Part shown: piece by piece, positions 49,044 to 61,900 of the stretch
Layout: the number at the start of each line of letters is the position of its first letter
Numbering within the stretch: position 1 is the first letter of the stretch
NCBI GenBank assembly: GCA_039105265.1
Contig: JAPFFF010000004.1
Location: 7,483,501-7,547,500 of the forward strand
Reading direction: 5' to 3'
DNA: 64,000 nt
DNA from: Tritrichomonas musculus
Lineage: Eukaryota; Parabasalia; Tritrichomonadida; Tritrichomonadidae
Made by a program: the position numbers and the translations under genes
The notes under the pieces: model-generated
What the model was told of the DNA's origin: nothing
Databases searched by the model: none
Seen by the model: the letters and a program-made list of their open reading frames with translations, nothing else

Positions 49044-49404
49044 GGAACATTTTTCTTTGCATTTTGAACAGATTCAAATAAAATTTTAAAATCACAGTTC
49101 ATTCTCATATGACTAGATTCAATCAGAAGAGATAAAAACTGCCATCCTTTTCCATTTGATCCGCCATTCAATTCTTTTAAGGAGAACTGAATGACATTTT
49201 TCTTTATTGTTTCTTTATTTTGGCACTTTTCAATATAATGTTAACAAAGATATATTATTATGTATATCATTATCTTTTTGTTTTAATTATTTTGTAATTA
49301 ATTAATCAAGTATTAAAAAATTTATAAAAGGTCATAAAAAAGTTATATTCTACTGAAAAAACTGAATAAGGCAACTTTTTACAATGAGATCTTTTTTCAA
49401 TATA

Positions 49405-50966
49405 CAGCTGTTTCGGAAATAGATTAGCATTTTTTGGAAATAAAATAGCATGATTTGAATGGTTTATAAAACCGCTAAAATATTTTTGGAAATAAAATAG
49501 TGAACGATTATTTTGCATTCAATTTCCAATATTTTTGTTGACGAAAAACATTTAAATCAGAAGCAAATATTAATTACATCTAAACAATCTTTTGCCAATT
49601 TAATATATTTTGACAGATGTTATTAAAAAGATACTTTATAATTGATATTTCACCGATTGCAAAATATCTTTTTTAAATTATATCCTGGATAAAACAAAAA
49701 GAAAATTTCTTTTCATATTCGATATAATAATCAATAATAATCATAAATAAAGTTTTTTCAAAATATTCATTTTCATCAATTTTCATATTAAAAATCATAA
49801 AAAATGCATAATTATCGATAAATTGAAGATTTTATTGAGTAATTTTGGATGAAAACAATATTTTAGTAATATCATATTAAAAACACAATAACATACTCTA
49901 TGTTTCATATTGAACTGTTAAAAACAAAACTCATGTATATATTAGCATAATAATGTGTAAAACGCCATAAAATTTCTTTAATCTATCTTTTAATTCCGGT
50001 TTTAAGTATGATAAAATTGAATATAAAATGATCGTTCCTATTTTATTTCCAAAAAAAAATATTAGAGTAGCTGCAACAAATTCAAAACATGATCGTATTT
50101 TTTTTGAAGTGTGATATGAAAATTCTATTTTTTTCTTAAATTTTTTTCAGTTGTATTTATTATTTCGGAAAGCAAATAATAAAATATATGTTGCAATGAG
50201 TTGTTTATTGATATTTAATATAGTGCATGCTAAATAATTATAAATTGTAAACTTTTTTGTTGGTTATTAGTATTTTTTTTAATTAAAAGCAAGGTTCCAA
50301 TGAAAGGATCCTTTTTATAATAGACTGAAAAATAGTTTAATATATGTAAAAATGATTAATCATGATATTAATTCAAATTTTATAGATAATTATAATATGA
50401 ATTTGGATTGATTATTTTTGGATTTCTTTAGGTTTAAAGCTGGATTCATGAAATAGTTATGAACTTGCAGATTCACTAGGTTGGAAATCTTTCATTTAAT
50501 AATTCAAATCCAATTCAAAAAGATAATTAAAAAGAAAGAATTCTATGTTTTGTTTTGTTACAAAATTTTCACATTTTTTCATGAATAAAATTAAAATTAT
50601 GTTTAACGCGACCAAGGAATTATTCTCATATATTTGATATTTGTTTATTTATAATTAATTTTATATTTTTGCCAAATAAAGGATGACCGCATGCACATTT
50701 TTAGCATCGTTAATTTATGCATTTTTCCCAGGAATTTCAATCATTTATTTAAAAGGTGCAAACGATCAAAATAAAGTTTTATATTATGTTATTATAAAAT
50801 CATAAAACCTTCTTACCAATGAGAAAAATCAATTTGACAGTCCACTTTTTGAGAGGGCTTGTCCAAAAAATTTCGTTGCAGCTACTCTAAAATATTTAAT
50901 TTCCAAAAAAATAAAACGGTTACTATTTTATTTCCAAAAAATTCTAATCTATTTCCGAAACAGCTG
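49405..50966. mobile_element. Mariner-like TIR element with CAGCTGTTTCGG ends, containing a second element
   Basis: CAGCTGTTTCGGAAATAGAT... runs inward from 49405 and its inverse ends at 50966, each flanked by TA. About 45 bp match, including a TTTTTGGAAATAAAATAG word that is repeated again inside, typical of transposase-binding subrepeats. A second TIR element (50065-50887) lies within it. No transposase ORF. Confidence 0.65.
50065..50887. mobile_element. Nested TIR element with GAGTAGCTGCAAC ends
   Basis: The ends GAGTAGCTGCAAC and its exact inverse are flanked by TA. It sits inside the element at 49405-50966 and so is younger. 823 bp, no coding content recognised. Confidence 0.65.
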
Positions 50967-51048
50967 TATATTGAAAAATAGTATTTTAAGGAAAAAAAAA
51001 TTAATATTAGAAGTTAAATTAAGGTTTATTGTTGAAAAATGTCAGAAT

Positions 51049-53690
51049 TTAATGGTTATTAAATTCTTCAATAATTTTTAAATTCTCAGCAATCTCTAAT
51101 GGAGTTTTTCATAAATGAATAATTTTAAGAATCATTAATGCATTTTCAGATAAATTTCATAGGTAAATTTGTCATGTAAAATTAGATTTTTAGCTTTCGT
51201 GTTGATTTTCTCATTTGTTAATAAAAGATGAACAATCTTTTGATCTTGGTTGATAACTGCCAAATGTAACGGTGTCATATGAAAAAACTAAATTATAATT
51301 TTATAAAAAATAAAGAAATCAAATTTGATTAAAATATTTGATTTTTGGAATATCCGAATTTAATAATTTAATATAAAATTTGATTAAAATATGCATATTT
51401 AAACTCTATTGAAAAATAAGTATTCAAAATTAAATTGAAATAAATGTTACCAAATGTCATTGAAATAAATATTACCAAATGTCATTGAAAAAAAAAAATT
51501 TAAATGGGATTAAAATATTTATTTTTTGAATGTTATCAAAATATATAATGTTTTAATATTATGAAAATTTTTAATTTTTTTGAATAAGATTTAAACATAT
51601 GCATTCAAATGTAATAAAAATATAAAAATGTTCTAATCTTATTAGAATAAATATATAAAAATGTCATTAAAATTTTGGTGTTCTAACTGGATTGAAATAT
51701 TTGCATTTAAATGTCATTGAAAAAATTATTTTTGAATGAGATTTAAAGATGTTTGTCTAAATGTCATTAAAATATTTTATATTAAAATTACATTGAAATA
51801 AATGAATTAAAATGTAATTAAAATATATGATTTTTAAATAAAATAAAAATATAATGAAGTTAAATGTCATCAAAATATACGAATTCAAATGCCATTGAAA
51901 TATTTGAGCTTAAAATATCATTAAATCAAATAAATTCAAATTCCATTGAAATTAATTATTTGAAATTGTATTGAAACAAATACACTTTAATTTTATTAAA
52001 GTATAAAAATTCGAATGTCATTTAAATATATTAGATCAAATGTCATTGAAATAATTCATTTAAAAACAATATTGAAATATATTAAATCAAATGTCATTGA
52101 AATATATCTTTTGAAATGAGATTGAAATATATATCAAGGAATGTAATTGAAATTTTTAATGTTTGAATTATATTTAAATATAAATATATAAATTTCATTG
52201 AAATATTTGTTTTTAAATGATATTGAAATTAATGAATAAAAATGAAATTTAAAAATTTGTTTTTAAATGGTATAAAAAAATTGGTATGTTTTAAAATATG
52301 TGGAAAATTGACATCAATTTTTTCATTCGTTAAAAGAAGTTCAACAATGCGTTCATTATAATTTTCAATTGCTAAATACAATGGCGTTTTATAAATGCAT
52401 ATTTTTTTTTTTTAAATTTTATTAAAATATACTGCTTTGAATTTCATTAAAAAATTTAATTTCAAATTTGATTTAAATATAAACAATAAAAATTTCATTT
52501 AATTTTTAATATTTAAATTTTAAAAAATAAAAAATAGTTAATTTGATTTTAATATTTGATTTCGAATTATATTTAAATATATCATTTAAAATATAATTGA
52601 AATATTATATTTAAAAACTGAATTAAATGAAATTTATTTTGAAATGTAATTGTAATAAATAATTTCAAATCTGATTGAAATTTGAGATTTAAAATATCAT
52701 TCAAACATATGATTTTTAAAATATAATTTAAATTTATAATTTTAAAATTTCATTAAATTAATGATTCTGAATTCTATTGAATTCTTTAAATTTAAATTAT
52801 ATTGAATTGAATAATTGAAAACGATATTCTAATATATAAAAGTAAATATAATTGAAATATATAACTTATAAATTTCATTGAAATATAAATGTTTAAAATG
52901 TAATTAAAATTATATTAAATTTAAAATTATATTAAAATAAAAATATTTTAAAATGTATGGAATATTTACATCAATATCTTCAGAAAATAATAAACTTTTA
53001 ACAATTTTAACATTGTTATTTTGTACTGCCATATATAATGCTGTTTTTTGATTAAATAATAATGCAAATTATACGTAACTTATCGGGTTTAAGTTCATTA
53101 AATAGAATGTTTACATCAAGATTTGGGCAAGATAATATATAATTTACTATTTTTACATTATCACTAAGGACAGCCAAATGTAATAATGCTGGTTGTAGTT
53201 TGTCATTAGAATATATTAAAAATAAAATTTCTCGGTTGTTGACGTCAAATTCTTTGCATTTTACCAAAAGTTTTACCATTTTTGCATTTGATTTTTCAAT
53301 TGCAGTTCTTAATGCTTTTTCATTTGAAAAAAATTTTTTTAAAAATTTCATTCAAATAATTCATTTTAAACCCAATTAAATAATTTCTTAAAAATTTCAT
53401 TTAAATGATTATTATTGAAATTTTATTCAAAATTAAATTGTTTTGAAATGTTATTTGAAAATTTAAAATTGAAATCAAATTTTTAAAAGTGATTCAAAAT
53501 TTTATAAAAAAATTAATATTTTGAAATCTTATTAAATATAAAAAAATTGAAATTTTGTGAAACTATTGAAATGAAAAACGCAGATAAAGTTGGGATCTTT
53601 TTCTTTACATGCTAACAAAAGACCTAAAATTTCAATGTTGTCATTTTCAATTGCATAATCTAAGGCTTTCTTATGAAAAAGTGTGATTTA
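51049..53690 (-). repeat. Array of about seven spaced ankyrin modules (minus strand), C-terminal part of the DUF3447 gene
   Basis: Modules on the minus strand, from the gene's 5' side: about 53685-53580 (FHKKALDYAIENDNIEILGL), 53351-53052 (two contiguous repeats, KALRTAIEKSNAKMVKLL and PALLHLAVLSDNVKIV), 53060-52950 (TALYMAVQNNNVKIV), 52400-52285 (TPLYLAIENYNERIV), 51290-51175 (MTPLHLAVINQDQKIV) and 51107-51049 (KTPLEIAENLKIIEEF, then stop at 51049-51051). Spacers of up to 0.9 kb consist of degenerate ~24-bp units like AAATGTCATTGAAATAT. The terminal module is a normal ankyrin end. Modules here are well diverged, unlike the array at 21.9-24.5 kb. Confidence 0.7.
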
Positions 53691-54163
53691 AAATTTCATT
53701 AAAATATAATAAATAATAAAACCCAATTCATATGTATTAAAAAATGAAATTTCATTGAAAAAGTTGATTTAAAACTGTATGAAAATTATTTTGATTTTGA
53801 ACATCAAAAAAATCACAAAATTAATCAAACGTCATTCAAATTATTAATATTATAATTTTATTGAAAATTATAATTTTGAACTAGATTAAATATTTTTTTA
53901 TAGGAATATCAATATTAAAATAAATTATTCAATTTCATTCAAAAAAATTTGAATTAAAATTTTATTGAAATTTTTGAATTAAAAATGTCATTAAAAAGAG
54001 TAATTATTTGAAATGTTATTTAAATATATAAAATCATAACTCTATTTAAAATATATATATATTGAAATTATATTTGAAATAATTAATTGATTAACTAAAT
54101 AAAATCATTGTTAATTAACTCGATAAAAAAATTTTTTTTTTTTAAATTGAATGAAAATATTTG
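53691..54163. other. Spacer between DUF3447 ORF and ankyrin array
   Basis: AT-rich with degenerate short repeats like those between modules. No ankyrin module or other gene seen. Confidence 0.4.
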
Positions 54164-55261
54164 TCACGAAATGATTAAGCTCATTCCATCATCTTGAACC
54201 TGAGTCAATTTTTGAACAAGAAATATGTAATCATAATTCCAAAGGTAAAAATAGATTGATCTTTTATTTTCCTCAAAATTTGGTATTTTATCGAGATTGA
54301 AAAAGTTGTAATACTTCAAACTTTGAGTGAAAAAGATGATGTCTTTATCTTTATCGTCTGGCAAATTATTCAGGATGTGAGTAGCAACATTATTGTGATG
54401 ACATTTTGCAGCTTCTTTTAGGCATAAATGATAAAATTCAGTCGAGTTCTCTGGAAACAATGATTCAATAATTGAGATCATTTCAGTGCTATTTGAATGA
54501 ATTGCAAAAAGCAACAATGACGGTTTTACTTTAGCACCATTCATTTTCAAATATTGGAAAATATTCACAGATCCACAGAAAGCTGCATATTTAATTAATG
54601 AAACTTTCAACTTTTTGAGAAGAAATGAATTTGTCTCAAAAATTGAATACTTTATATGTGATTGAGTATTCAAATTTGCTTGGGTTATAAATTGAACAAA
54701 TTCATCAATTGAATCATTTCTAATTAATTGGCAAATATGTGAATCATTTTCACCTATCAGCCTCTTCATTTCATATGCTTTTTCATCCAAGATTTCTGGA
54801 TGTTTTGAAATCAGATTTTTTTGCATTTTTTCACTCATTGAACTTTTGATTTCTTTGTAAAAATAGGCAAGATAGTCATTGTGCAGCATGAAATTGTAAA
54901 TCTTTTCATATGGCTGTAAAATTTGTTGGGTTAAAAGAAAGAGAAGAATTCGGTTGTTGCCTTTGAAAATATTGAAGATTTGTTCGTTAGTAAAATATCT
55001 TTTAATTGTTATTTGAAAATAAGTAATTATTTTTTCTAATTTGGTAAAAAAGTTGGGTAATCGATGGTAATTGTTGGAAAATTTGGAAAGAAGATAAAGA
55101 ACTGATGTGAATTTTTGTTTGTTTTCTTGAATTTTTTTATTTTCAAATAAATTAATTATATCAGAAAACTTCATTTCATTGTCCTCTTCAATGTATTCTA
55201 CGAGAAGATCATGAATATTTTCAATTTCCGCTAAATATTCTTGGATATCGGATTCACTCAT
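54164..55261 (-). CDS. DUF3447 ankyrin-type protein, N-terminal portion
   Basis: 365 residues from the ATG at 55261; the frame is open 12 codons further to a TTG, not used. The helical N-terminus matches the paralogue at 26655-27743 (NNYHRLPNFFTKLEKIITYF, NNRILLFLLTQQI, NDSHICQLIRNDSI). Then come DUF3447 ankyrin-like repeats (VSLIKYAAFCGSVNIFQYL, PSLLLFAIHSNSTEMI) and YYNF...NYDYIFLVQKLTQ, the start of the first classical ankyrin. The stop comes 12 residues later, at the edge of spacer DNA. The gene is expected to continue into the modules at 53690-51049, as in its relatives. A TCAAAAT motif lies upstream. Confidence 0.8.
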   Translation of the reverse strand: MSESDIQEYLAEIENIHDLLVEYIEEDNEMKFSDIINLFENKKIQENKQKFTSVLYLLSKFSNNYHRLPNFFTKLEKIITYFQITIKRYFTNEQIFNIFKGNNRILLFLLTQQILQPYEKIYNFMLHNDYLAYFYKEIKSSMSEKMQKNLISKHPEILDEKAYEMKRLIGENDSHICQLIRNDSIDEFVQFITQANLNTQSHIKYSIFETNSFLLKKLKVSLIKYAAFCGSVNIFQYLKMNGAKVKPSLLLFAIHSNSTEMISIIESLFPENSTEFYHLCLKEAAKCHHNNVATHILNNLPDDKDKDIIFFTQSLKYYNFFNLDKIPNFEENKRSIYFYLWNYDYIFLVQKLTQVQDDGMSLIIS

Positions 55262-55777
55262 CAGAGAAAAAGTAAAAAAACGGTTATATTTTGACAAAAG
55301 AAATTTCCAGAAGTGCGGGAACTATAAAAAGTCTCCAATGTTCTTTATTTTTTTATAATATATTATTTACTCTATATAGAATATAAAAAGCATAAAATTA
55401 AAAATATTTATTCGACAGGTGTAGTTTTATAAACATTTTAGATTAAAAAATAATATTGTGAGAACTCATTGAATTATAGCATTGAATTTAAAAACTACCT
55501 CTAAAACAATAGAAAATTATTATATTATCAAGCTTTTTTCATCAATTTTTTAGAAAACTTCAAATATTTCAACAATATTTCAACTTTAACTTTTTTTATC
55601 ATTGCAAATGCAGTTATATGAACTGATTTGAAATCCATTTTCATGTATTCAATTATTCAAATAAAGAGAATTTTTACTCATCACAAAAATTGAGAGAAAT
55701 CATATGAAATTATAAAATGACAGTAAAAATTATCAAAAAGTTCAAATAAATATGATGATAATTGAAAGTGAATAATA
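55262..55777. other. Intergenic, AT-rich
   Basis: It lies between the minus-strand DUF3447 start and the plus-strand pseudogene string. Nothing recognised. Confidence 0.4.
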
Positions 55778-56600
55778 TTGAAATATACAATCATTTATAT
55801 TAAAATTATTGTACCTAAATTTCGAAGAACCCACGATCCTGAATACATAAAAGCTAAAACTATTTTAAAACGTTTTATTTTCGATGCAACAAATATATTA
55901 ACAAGTATTCGTCAATTAAGTGAGCATGCTCAAGACATTTCAAAATTCTATTTGCAATTTTGTTCTTCTGTAACAGGTTGGTATCCTAACACAACTCCTG
56001 CAGTTCAACAGTAACTTAAAGGTATCTATAAAGCAGCCGACATTTTGAATCAAATAACGCATGATAGTTTTATTAATTCGATAAATCCAAATTTTGAAAA
56101 GTCTATGATAAGTTATCGAAAACAAATTGATGATTTGCTTATTTTGAAAAGGAATCGAAAAAAAGCAGTTCATTTATATGATCAAAATAAAGAAAAATTG
56201 AGGAAAGCACAATGTGCTGAACAACCAGATTTCGCCAAAATCAATCAACTTCAAAGAAAAGTTGAAGTTTGCGAATCAGCATATTCTTCAGCAAATAATG
56301 AATTTATATCAGCTGTAGATAAACTCACAGTTTCACGTAAAGATGATCTTATTCAGTTGTTGAAAAGATGCTTTTTTAATATTTCAGAATAAATTAACAA
56401 AGTCACGCAAATATCATTTATAAAGTTCCCTGATGATGTAAATGCACCACCAATTGTTTATCCTAAAAGTGTTGTCAATCATAATGATGCTATTCTGCAT
56501 ATCACTCAATCACAGCCAATATTGCCGCCTGCTTCATCTGTTAATGGGCAACAATTGCCGATTTATATCCAAAATAATTATACACAGTCAACACAAGTTA
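55778..56600 (+). pseudogene. BAR-domain (amphiphysin-like) pseudogene
   Basis: One frame carries PKFRRTHDPEYIKAKTIL, then FEKSMISYRKQIDDLLILKRNRKKAVHLYD, then AKINQLQRKVEVCESAYSSA and LIQLLKRCF. This is the order of an N-BAR/amphiphysin domain, which senses or makes membrane curvature in endocytosis. The frame is interrupted by an in-frame TAA at 56012-56014 and another near 56390. Beyond that, a Pro-rich stretch (FPDDVNAPPIVYPK...QPILPPASS) continues in the same frame. No ATG precedes it; the frame opens at a TTG. Good retention of the pattern suggests recent inactivation. Confidence 0.7.
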
Positions 56601-56681
56601 TGGTGATAAAATTCATTCAAAAAATTGAATTATGTGAATTGAAATTCTGCCAATTCTATAAAACTTTTATATAATACTCCA

Positions 56682-57763
56682 ATGTTTTTTTTTTTTTCTT
56701 TCCAAAGTTTTAATAAATTACTTCTCAAATCTCCTTTAATTCTGGTTTTAATAAATTACTTCTCAAATCTCCTGGAATTGGCGCTCTCTTCAAAATCATC
56801 AGGAAGACCATTGGTTGAATATGAAAAGCATTTTGTTGACCAATTATACAGAGTTTTTAACCAATTTGCAATCGAAGTAGAAAATCCTAAAGATCTGCCT
56901 CTAATTTTAGAGAAAATTAAAAAGGAAGTATCAGGATTTTATATTAAAACTGATGGATATAATCTTATTGACAATCAAGCGGATCCAGAAAACGTAACAA
57001 TCCATAAAATTCCAAAAGATGTCAAAACTTTAGTAGAATGTTGTGATTGGATTTATCATACATATACTCCCAGCTTTGAATATGCACTAGCCTCAATTGC
57101 AGCAGATGAAACAAGAATAGTGATTAACGAAAATCATTCTATATGTGATGGTGGCTTTTTTGTTACTTTGCTTCAAAAACTTCAAGATCCGTCATCAAAA
57201 GATTTTTTCACAAAAAGAGCGCCAATTCCAGGAGATTTGAGAAAGTAATTTATTAAAATCAGAATTCAATGATTTTTTACAAGATAAAGGTCAATATATT
57301 AGCCATTGGCCATCGTTCACACAAAGCGATATAACATATCTCAATATTCAAGAAAATGTAACGCCGCCTGATACTTACAAATTAGTTCCACAGGGCCAAA
57401 AAATAGAAATGAAATGTAATGAACTTTCACCTTTTATTTACGATAGAAAAACAGGAAAAATTAATCATATGACTGATTATTTATGGATCGGCTTAAGTTT
57501 AGCTATTAATGCCAAAAACTGAAATCCATATATCAATAGGAATAGAAAGTTGTATGGATTTCAGAAGACTTGTTAATAAAGAAAGAATTGATATTTCTTT
57601 TGGTAATGCCTATACAAATTTCGCCTTATGTGTTCAAAATCCAAGCCCAAAAATGACAATTGGTGAAATATGCTCCAAAATTCACTATTTACTGGACACT
57701 AACATGCTAAAAAGTCTTCCTTTTGATAAGTATGATAAAGATTTTACGACGAGAACTCGATGA
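56682..57763 (+). pseudogene. HxxxD-motif acyltransferase pseudogene
   Basis: The ORF from 56682 (188 residues) reads ...VECCDWIYHTYTPSFEYALASIAADETRIVINENHSICDGGFF. NHSICDGG contains the H-x-x-x-D-G motif of the alcohol acetyltransferase/condensation/BAHD-type superfamily (His codon at 57135, Asp at 57147). A stop at about 57246 is followed in other frames by HWPSFTQSDITYLNIQ, then by IGIESCMDFRRLVN and NAYTNFALCV (57509-57763), which continue the same fold. At least two frame changes and one stop break it. The substrate is unknown. Confidence 0.65.
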
Positions 57764-58524
57764 CGAAAAGCTCGATTATTACAGGGCAATTTTCCTCCAA
57801 CTTGGCAATGAGCACGAATACCTCAAACTGTATCCCAAGTATTCAGGCGAAATAACGCTGCAGAACGTCTTCGAATTGATATGGCAAAAGCAGAAAGAAG
57901 TCGCTCACTTTAATTGCAACTGAAATTGAATTCATATCTAGTCATTTTTATGAAATTGATCGTTCTGAAGTCAAAAAGTTTGGTATTGAAATAATTGAGG
58001 AGACTGTGAAGAACGATAAGCTCCAAATTGAGAGCGAAGACTCCTTGCTCAACTTCGTCATTGAAATTTACTCAGAAAACCCGTCTTCGTCGTTTCTGTT
58101 TGACTATGTCATCTTCAGTAACGTGAGCAAGGAATCCCTGCTGCAGTTCTACGAGGCATTCGACGTGGAAGACATTGGCAAAGAAGTGTGGAAGATGATC
58201 GTAGAAAGAGCAATGAAGGCCAGTAAGTGTCTGAATGATCCCGAGCATGCCAAAAGGTACAAAGAAAGATGTTTGCCGCTCTTGTACGAGAATGGAAAAG
58301 AATTCAAAGGAATCGTCAGCTACCTCACTCAAAAGACTGGCGGAAACATCCACACAAATGGAACGATAGAAGTCTCCTCCAATGACTTCTGCTCTGGAAG
58401 AGAGCCTTGGAATCTTCTGGATTTGGAAAACGAGAATTATTTCTGTGCTAATTCAAAGTGGGACGTTTGGATTTGCTTAAATGCTAAATTCGTTTTTTTT
58501 AATAATATTTATGACAAACCTTAA
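57723..58524 (+). pseudogene. Truncated BACK-like/F5/8 type C protein pseudogene
   Basis: RRELDDEKLDYYRAIFLQLGNE...ITLQNVFELIWQKQKE runs to a stop at about 57921-57923. A frame change then gives IEFISSHFYEIDRSEVKKFG, ...LQIESEDSLLNFVIEIYSEN, and KEFKGIVSYLTQKTGGNIHTNG, the standard entry into an F5/8 type C domain. The domain breaks off after NYFCANSKWDVWICL and runs into unrelated AT-rich DNA. The last ~500 bp are more GC-rich (codons ending in C/G) than the flanks. A complete relative is at 30521-31924. It abuts the acyltransferase remnant. Confidence 0.75.
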
Positions 58525-58982
58525 ATATAAAGTTTCTTTTGATGATATATAGACGTATGCTATTATATAAAAACAATATGCTCGTGATAAGATTTACAAA
58601 TACACCAAGATTTTAAGATATGCAAAATATTAAATTGATTTTATTTTCACCAAAACCGTTTTACTTTGGCCTTTACTATCAATAAAAGTTTAGTATTAGG
58701 GATATTTTATTAATAACAAGATGCCAAATCCAATTCAACATTTATATAAACATGAAAACAAGGGAAGAAAACAAAATTTACTAGGATAGAAACAAGTTTT
58801 GAAACGACCAAAATTGAAAGATTATATTAATTAATTGAAATTTCAATAAAAATAAAATTTCAATATTTGTAAATCTTATCAGTTTTTAAAAAACTGATTT
58901 TATATAATCAAAAAAGTGCATTTTTTCCAATTTTAGTAAACTTTTTAAGACGATTTTTTTTTTGTGCCATTTTTTAAAATAA
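58525..58982. other. Intergenic upstream of the large BspA-like gene
   Basis: No gene recognised. GCCATTTTTT about 10-20 nt before the ATG at 58983 is a weak initiator candidate (CCA instead of TCA). Confidence 0.4.
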
Positions 58983-61900
58983 ATGGAAGATAACAGCTCA
59001 TCAGAAGCCCAAAGCTTTTTTGTCAATATCAAAAAACAAACTGTACAAAATCCAAAATACTTTGTTTATAAAAACAAGAAATATCAGATAAACTTTGATT
59101 TACTTAAACAAAATTGCACATATTTTTATCAAAATCAAGATAAATATTTAGAAGAGGATAACATTAACATTTTCAACGACGAAGACGAAGACGAAGAATT
59201 CCCATTATCAAAAGGTTCGATTAAATCATTTGTAAAAATTTGTCAAAATGAAGCTACAGAGATCAGCATTTCCTCAGTAATTTCTCTTCAATACTTATCA
59301 TACAAATACGAATATCCAGAATTAAAAAAAAAAACTTATGAATTCATTGCCAAATGTCCACAAATCTTGATATTTGAAAAATTTAAAAAAGTTGAGAAAA
59401 AAAGTAACAAATGTAGCAAAAATGTAGAAGAATTTTTTAACACCAGTAGAGAAGAAGAATATATATCAAAACACTTGAATGATTTCATTAAAAATGAAAA
59501 ATTAGTACAATTGAAAATGCCCATTCTTTTACGTATTTTCGCAAAATATTTAGATGATGAAGAAAGTGACATAAAAGTGAACAATAAAGATATGATTGAC
59601 TTTTTATTCAGATGCCTTGATGAACATGGATTTGAAGCATCTATTTTGTTTAATAAAATTGATTTTGGTGAAGAACAAATCAGTGTTATTCATCGTTTAC
59701 AGTATCAATACAAAGGCAAATTTGATTTTAACTTTTTGAATTCAACACTTGCAAAAACTACTCTTCAGTTAACAGAAGATTCGGATCGACAAAAAAAAGA
59801 ATATTCAGAATTATTTGCTGAAATGAAGCAAAAATTCAATGAACAATCTGAAGAACTTAAAAGAATGAAAGAAGAAGAAGAAAAAAAAGAGATTGAAAAT
59901 GAAAAGAAAGAAAAAGAAAGAAAAGAAGAATATGAAAAAGAAATGGACCGAATTAAAAAAGATTTTGAACAAAGAATGATGAATATTGAGAAAAAATATG
60001 AACAAATTTGTAATAGACAAAAAAGTTTGATCGAAGATAGTTTAATTCAAAAGTTTCATAAAATTATCGTCGAATTAATGAAAGATGATGATTTTTATCG
60101 ACTTGATACTGAATCCCAAATTTGTATCGTTGATGAAATAGTTAATAATAATAATAACAAATATCATAGCAAATATGAAAAAGAAAATAAACTTGAATCA
60201 ATGGATCAAAAAATTTTGTTCTTCAATCATCTTTTTCAAAATTCATCTGCCAAAGAATCAAACAAAAGTTCACATGAATTGGTGAAATTTATTTTAGAAA
60301 ATGCTAAAATGTTGAAGTTAAGTAATGATATTTGTGTGAATTTATATCAGAAAAATTTATTGGTAAAAAGTTTGCTTATTATTTGTAATAATTTTGATGA
60401 ATTTGAAATTAGTATCGAGCATCCTGCAAAATCATATGAAGAAATTTCGAGTCTTATATACGATGTAATAGATAAAAATAAAAATCCTTCACAACAAATT
60501 CGAACTTCAGATGTCAACAAGCAAAATGATATTTTTGAAAAGAAATTTGAAATAGTTCATCCAACTATTGTATCAATTGATTCTAATACGTTCAAAGGAT
60601 GTTCATTAACGAAAATTGATATTCCAACATCAGTAAAAACAATTGAATCAAATTCATTCAAAGGTTTTTCATCATTAAAAGAAATAACAATTCCAACTTC
60701 AGTTACAAAAATCTATGAAAGTTCATTTGAAGAATGTTCATCATTAACCAAAATTGTTATTCCAGCATCAGTAAAAACAATTGAATCAAATTCGTTCAAA
60801 AACTGTTCATCATTAAAAGAAATCACAATTCCAACATCAATCACGAAGATCTGTGAAAGTTCATTTGAGGGATGTTCATCATTAACGAAAATTGTTATTC
60901 CGATATCAGTAACAACTATTGAATCAAATTCATTCAAAAACTGTTCATCATTAAACAAAATCACAATTCCAGAATCAATTACAAAGATTTGTGAAAGTTC
61001 ATTTGAAGGATGTTCATCATTAACGAAAATTGTTATTCCGATATCAGTAACAACAATTGAGTCAAATTCATTCAAAAACTGTTCATCATTGAACGAAATC
61101 ACAATTCCATCATCAGTAACAACGATTGGTGAATCAGTCTTCGAAGGATGCCAAAAAATCCGACTTACGAATGACATGACAATTATTCCATCCAATTCAT
61201 TCAAATGTTGTGCATCATTAAAAGAAATCACAATTCCAACATCAATTACAAAGATTTGTGAAAGTTCATTTGAAGGATGTTCATCATTAACGAAAATTGT
61301 TATTCCAACATCAGTAACAACAATTGAGTCAAATTCATTCAAAAACTGTTCATCATTGAACGAAATCACAATTCCATCATCAGTAACAACGATTGGTGAA
61401 TCAGTCTTCGAAGGATGTCAAAAAATCCGACTTACGAATGACATGACAATTATTCCATCCAATTCATTCAAATGTTGTGCATCATTAAAAGAAATCACAA
61501 TTCCAACATCAATCACGAAGATCTGTGAAAGTTCATTTGAGGGATGTTCATCATTAACGAAAATTGTTATTCCAACATCAGTAACAACAATTGAGTCAAA
61601 TTCATTCAAAAACTGTTCATCATTAAAAGAAATCACAATTCCGACATCAATTACAAAAATCTATGAAAATTCATTTGAAGAATGTTCATCATTAACGAAA
61701 ATTGTTATTCCGATATCAGTAAAAACAATTGAATTAAATTTGTTCAAAAACTGTTCATCATTAAAAGAAATCACAATTCCAACATCAATCACGAAGATCT
61801 GTGAAAGTTCATTTGAGGGATGTTCATCATTAACGAAAATTGTTATTCCAACATCAGTAACAACAATTGAGTCAAATTCATTCAAAAACTGTTCATCATT

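Noticed and set aside
20460-55261. Canonical trichomonad introns (GTATGT ... ACTAACACACAG) as explanation for the ankyrin spacers
   Set aside because: I saw neither the 5' motif nor the long 3' motif in or around the spacers; splicing by other signals is left open as a finding.
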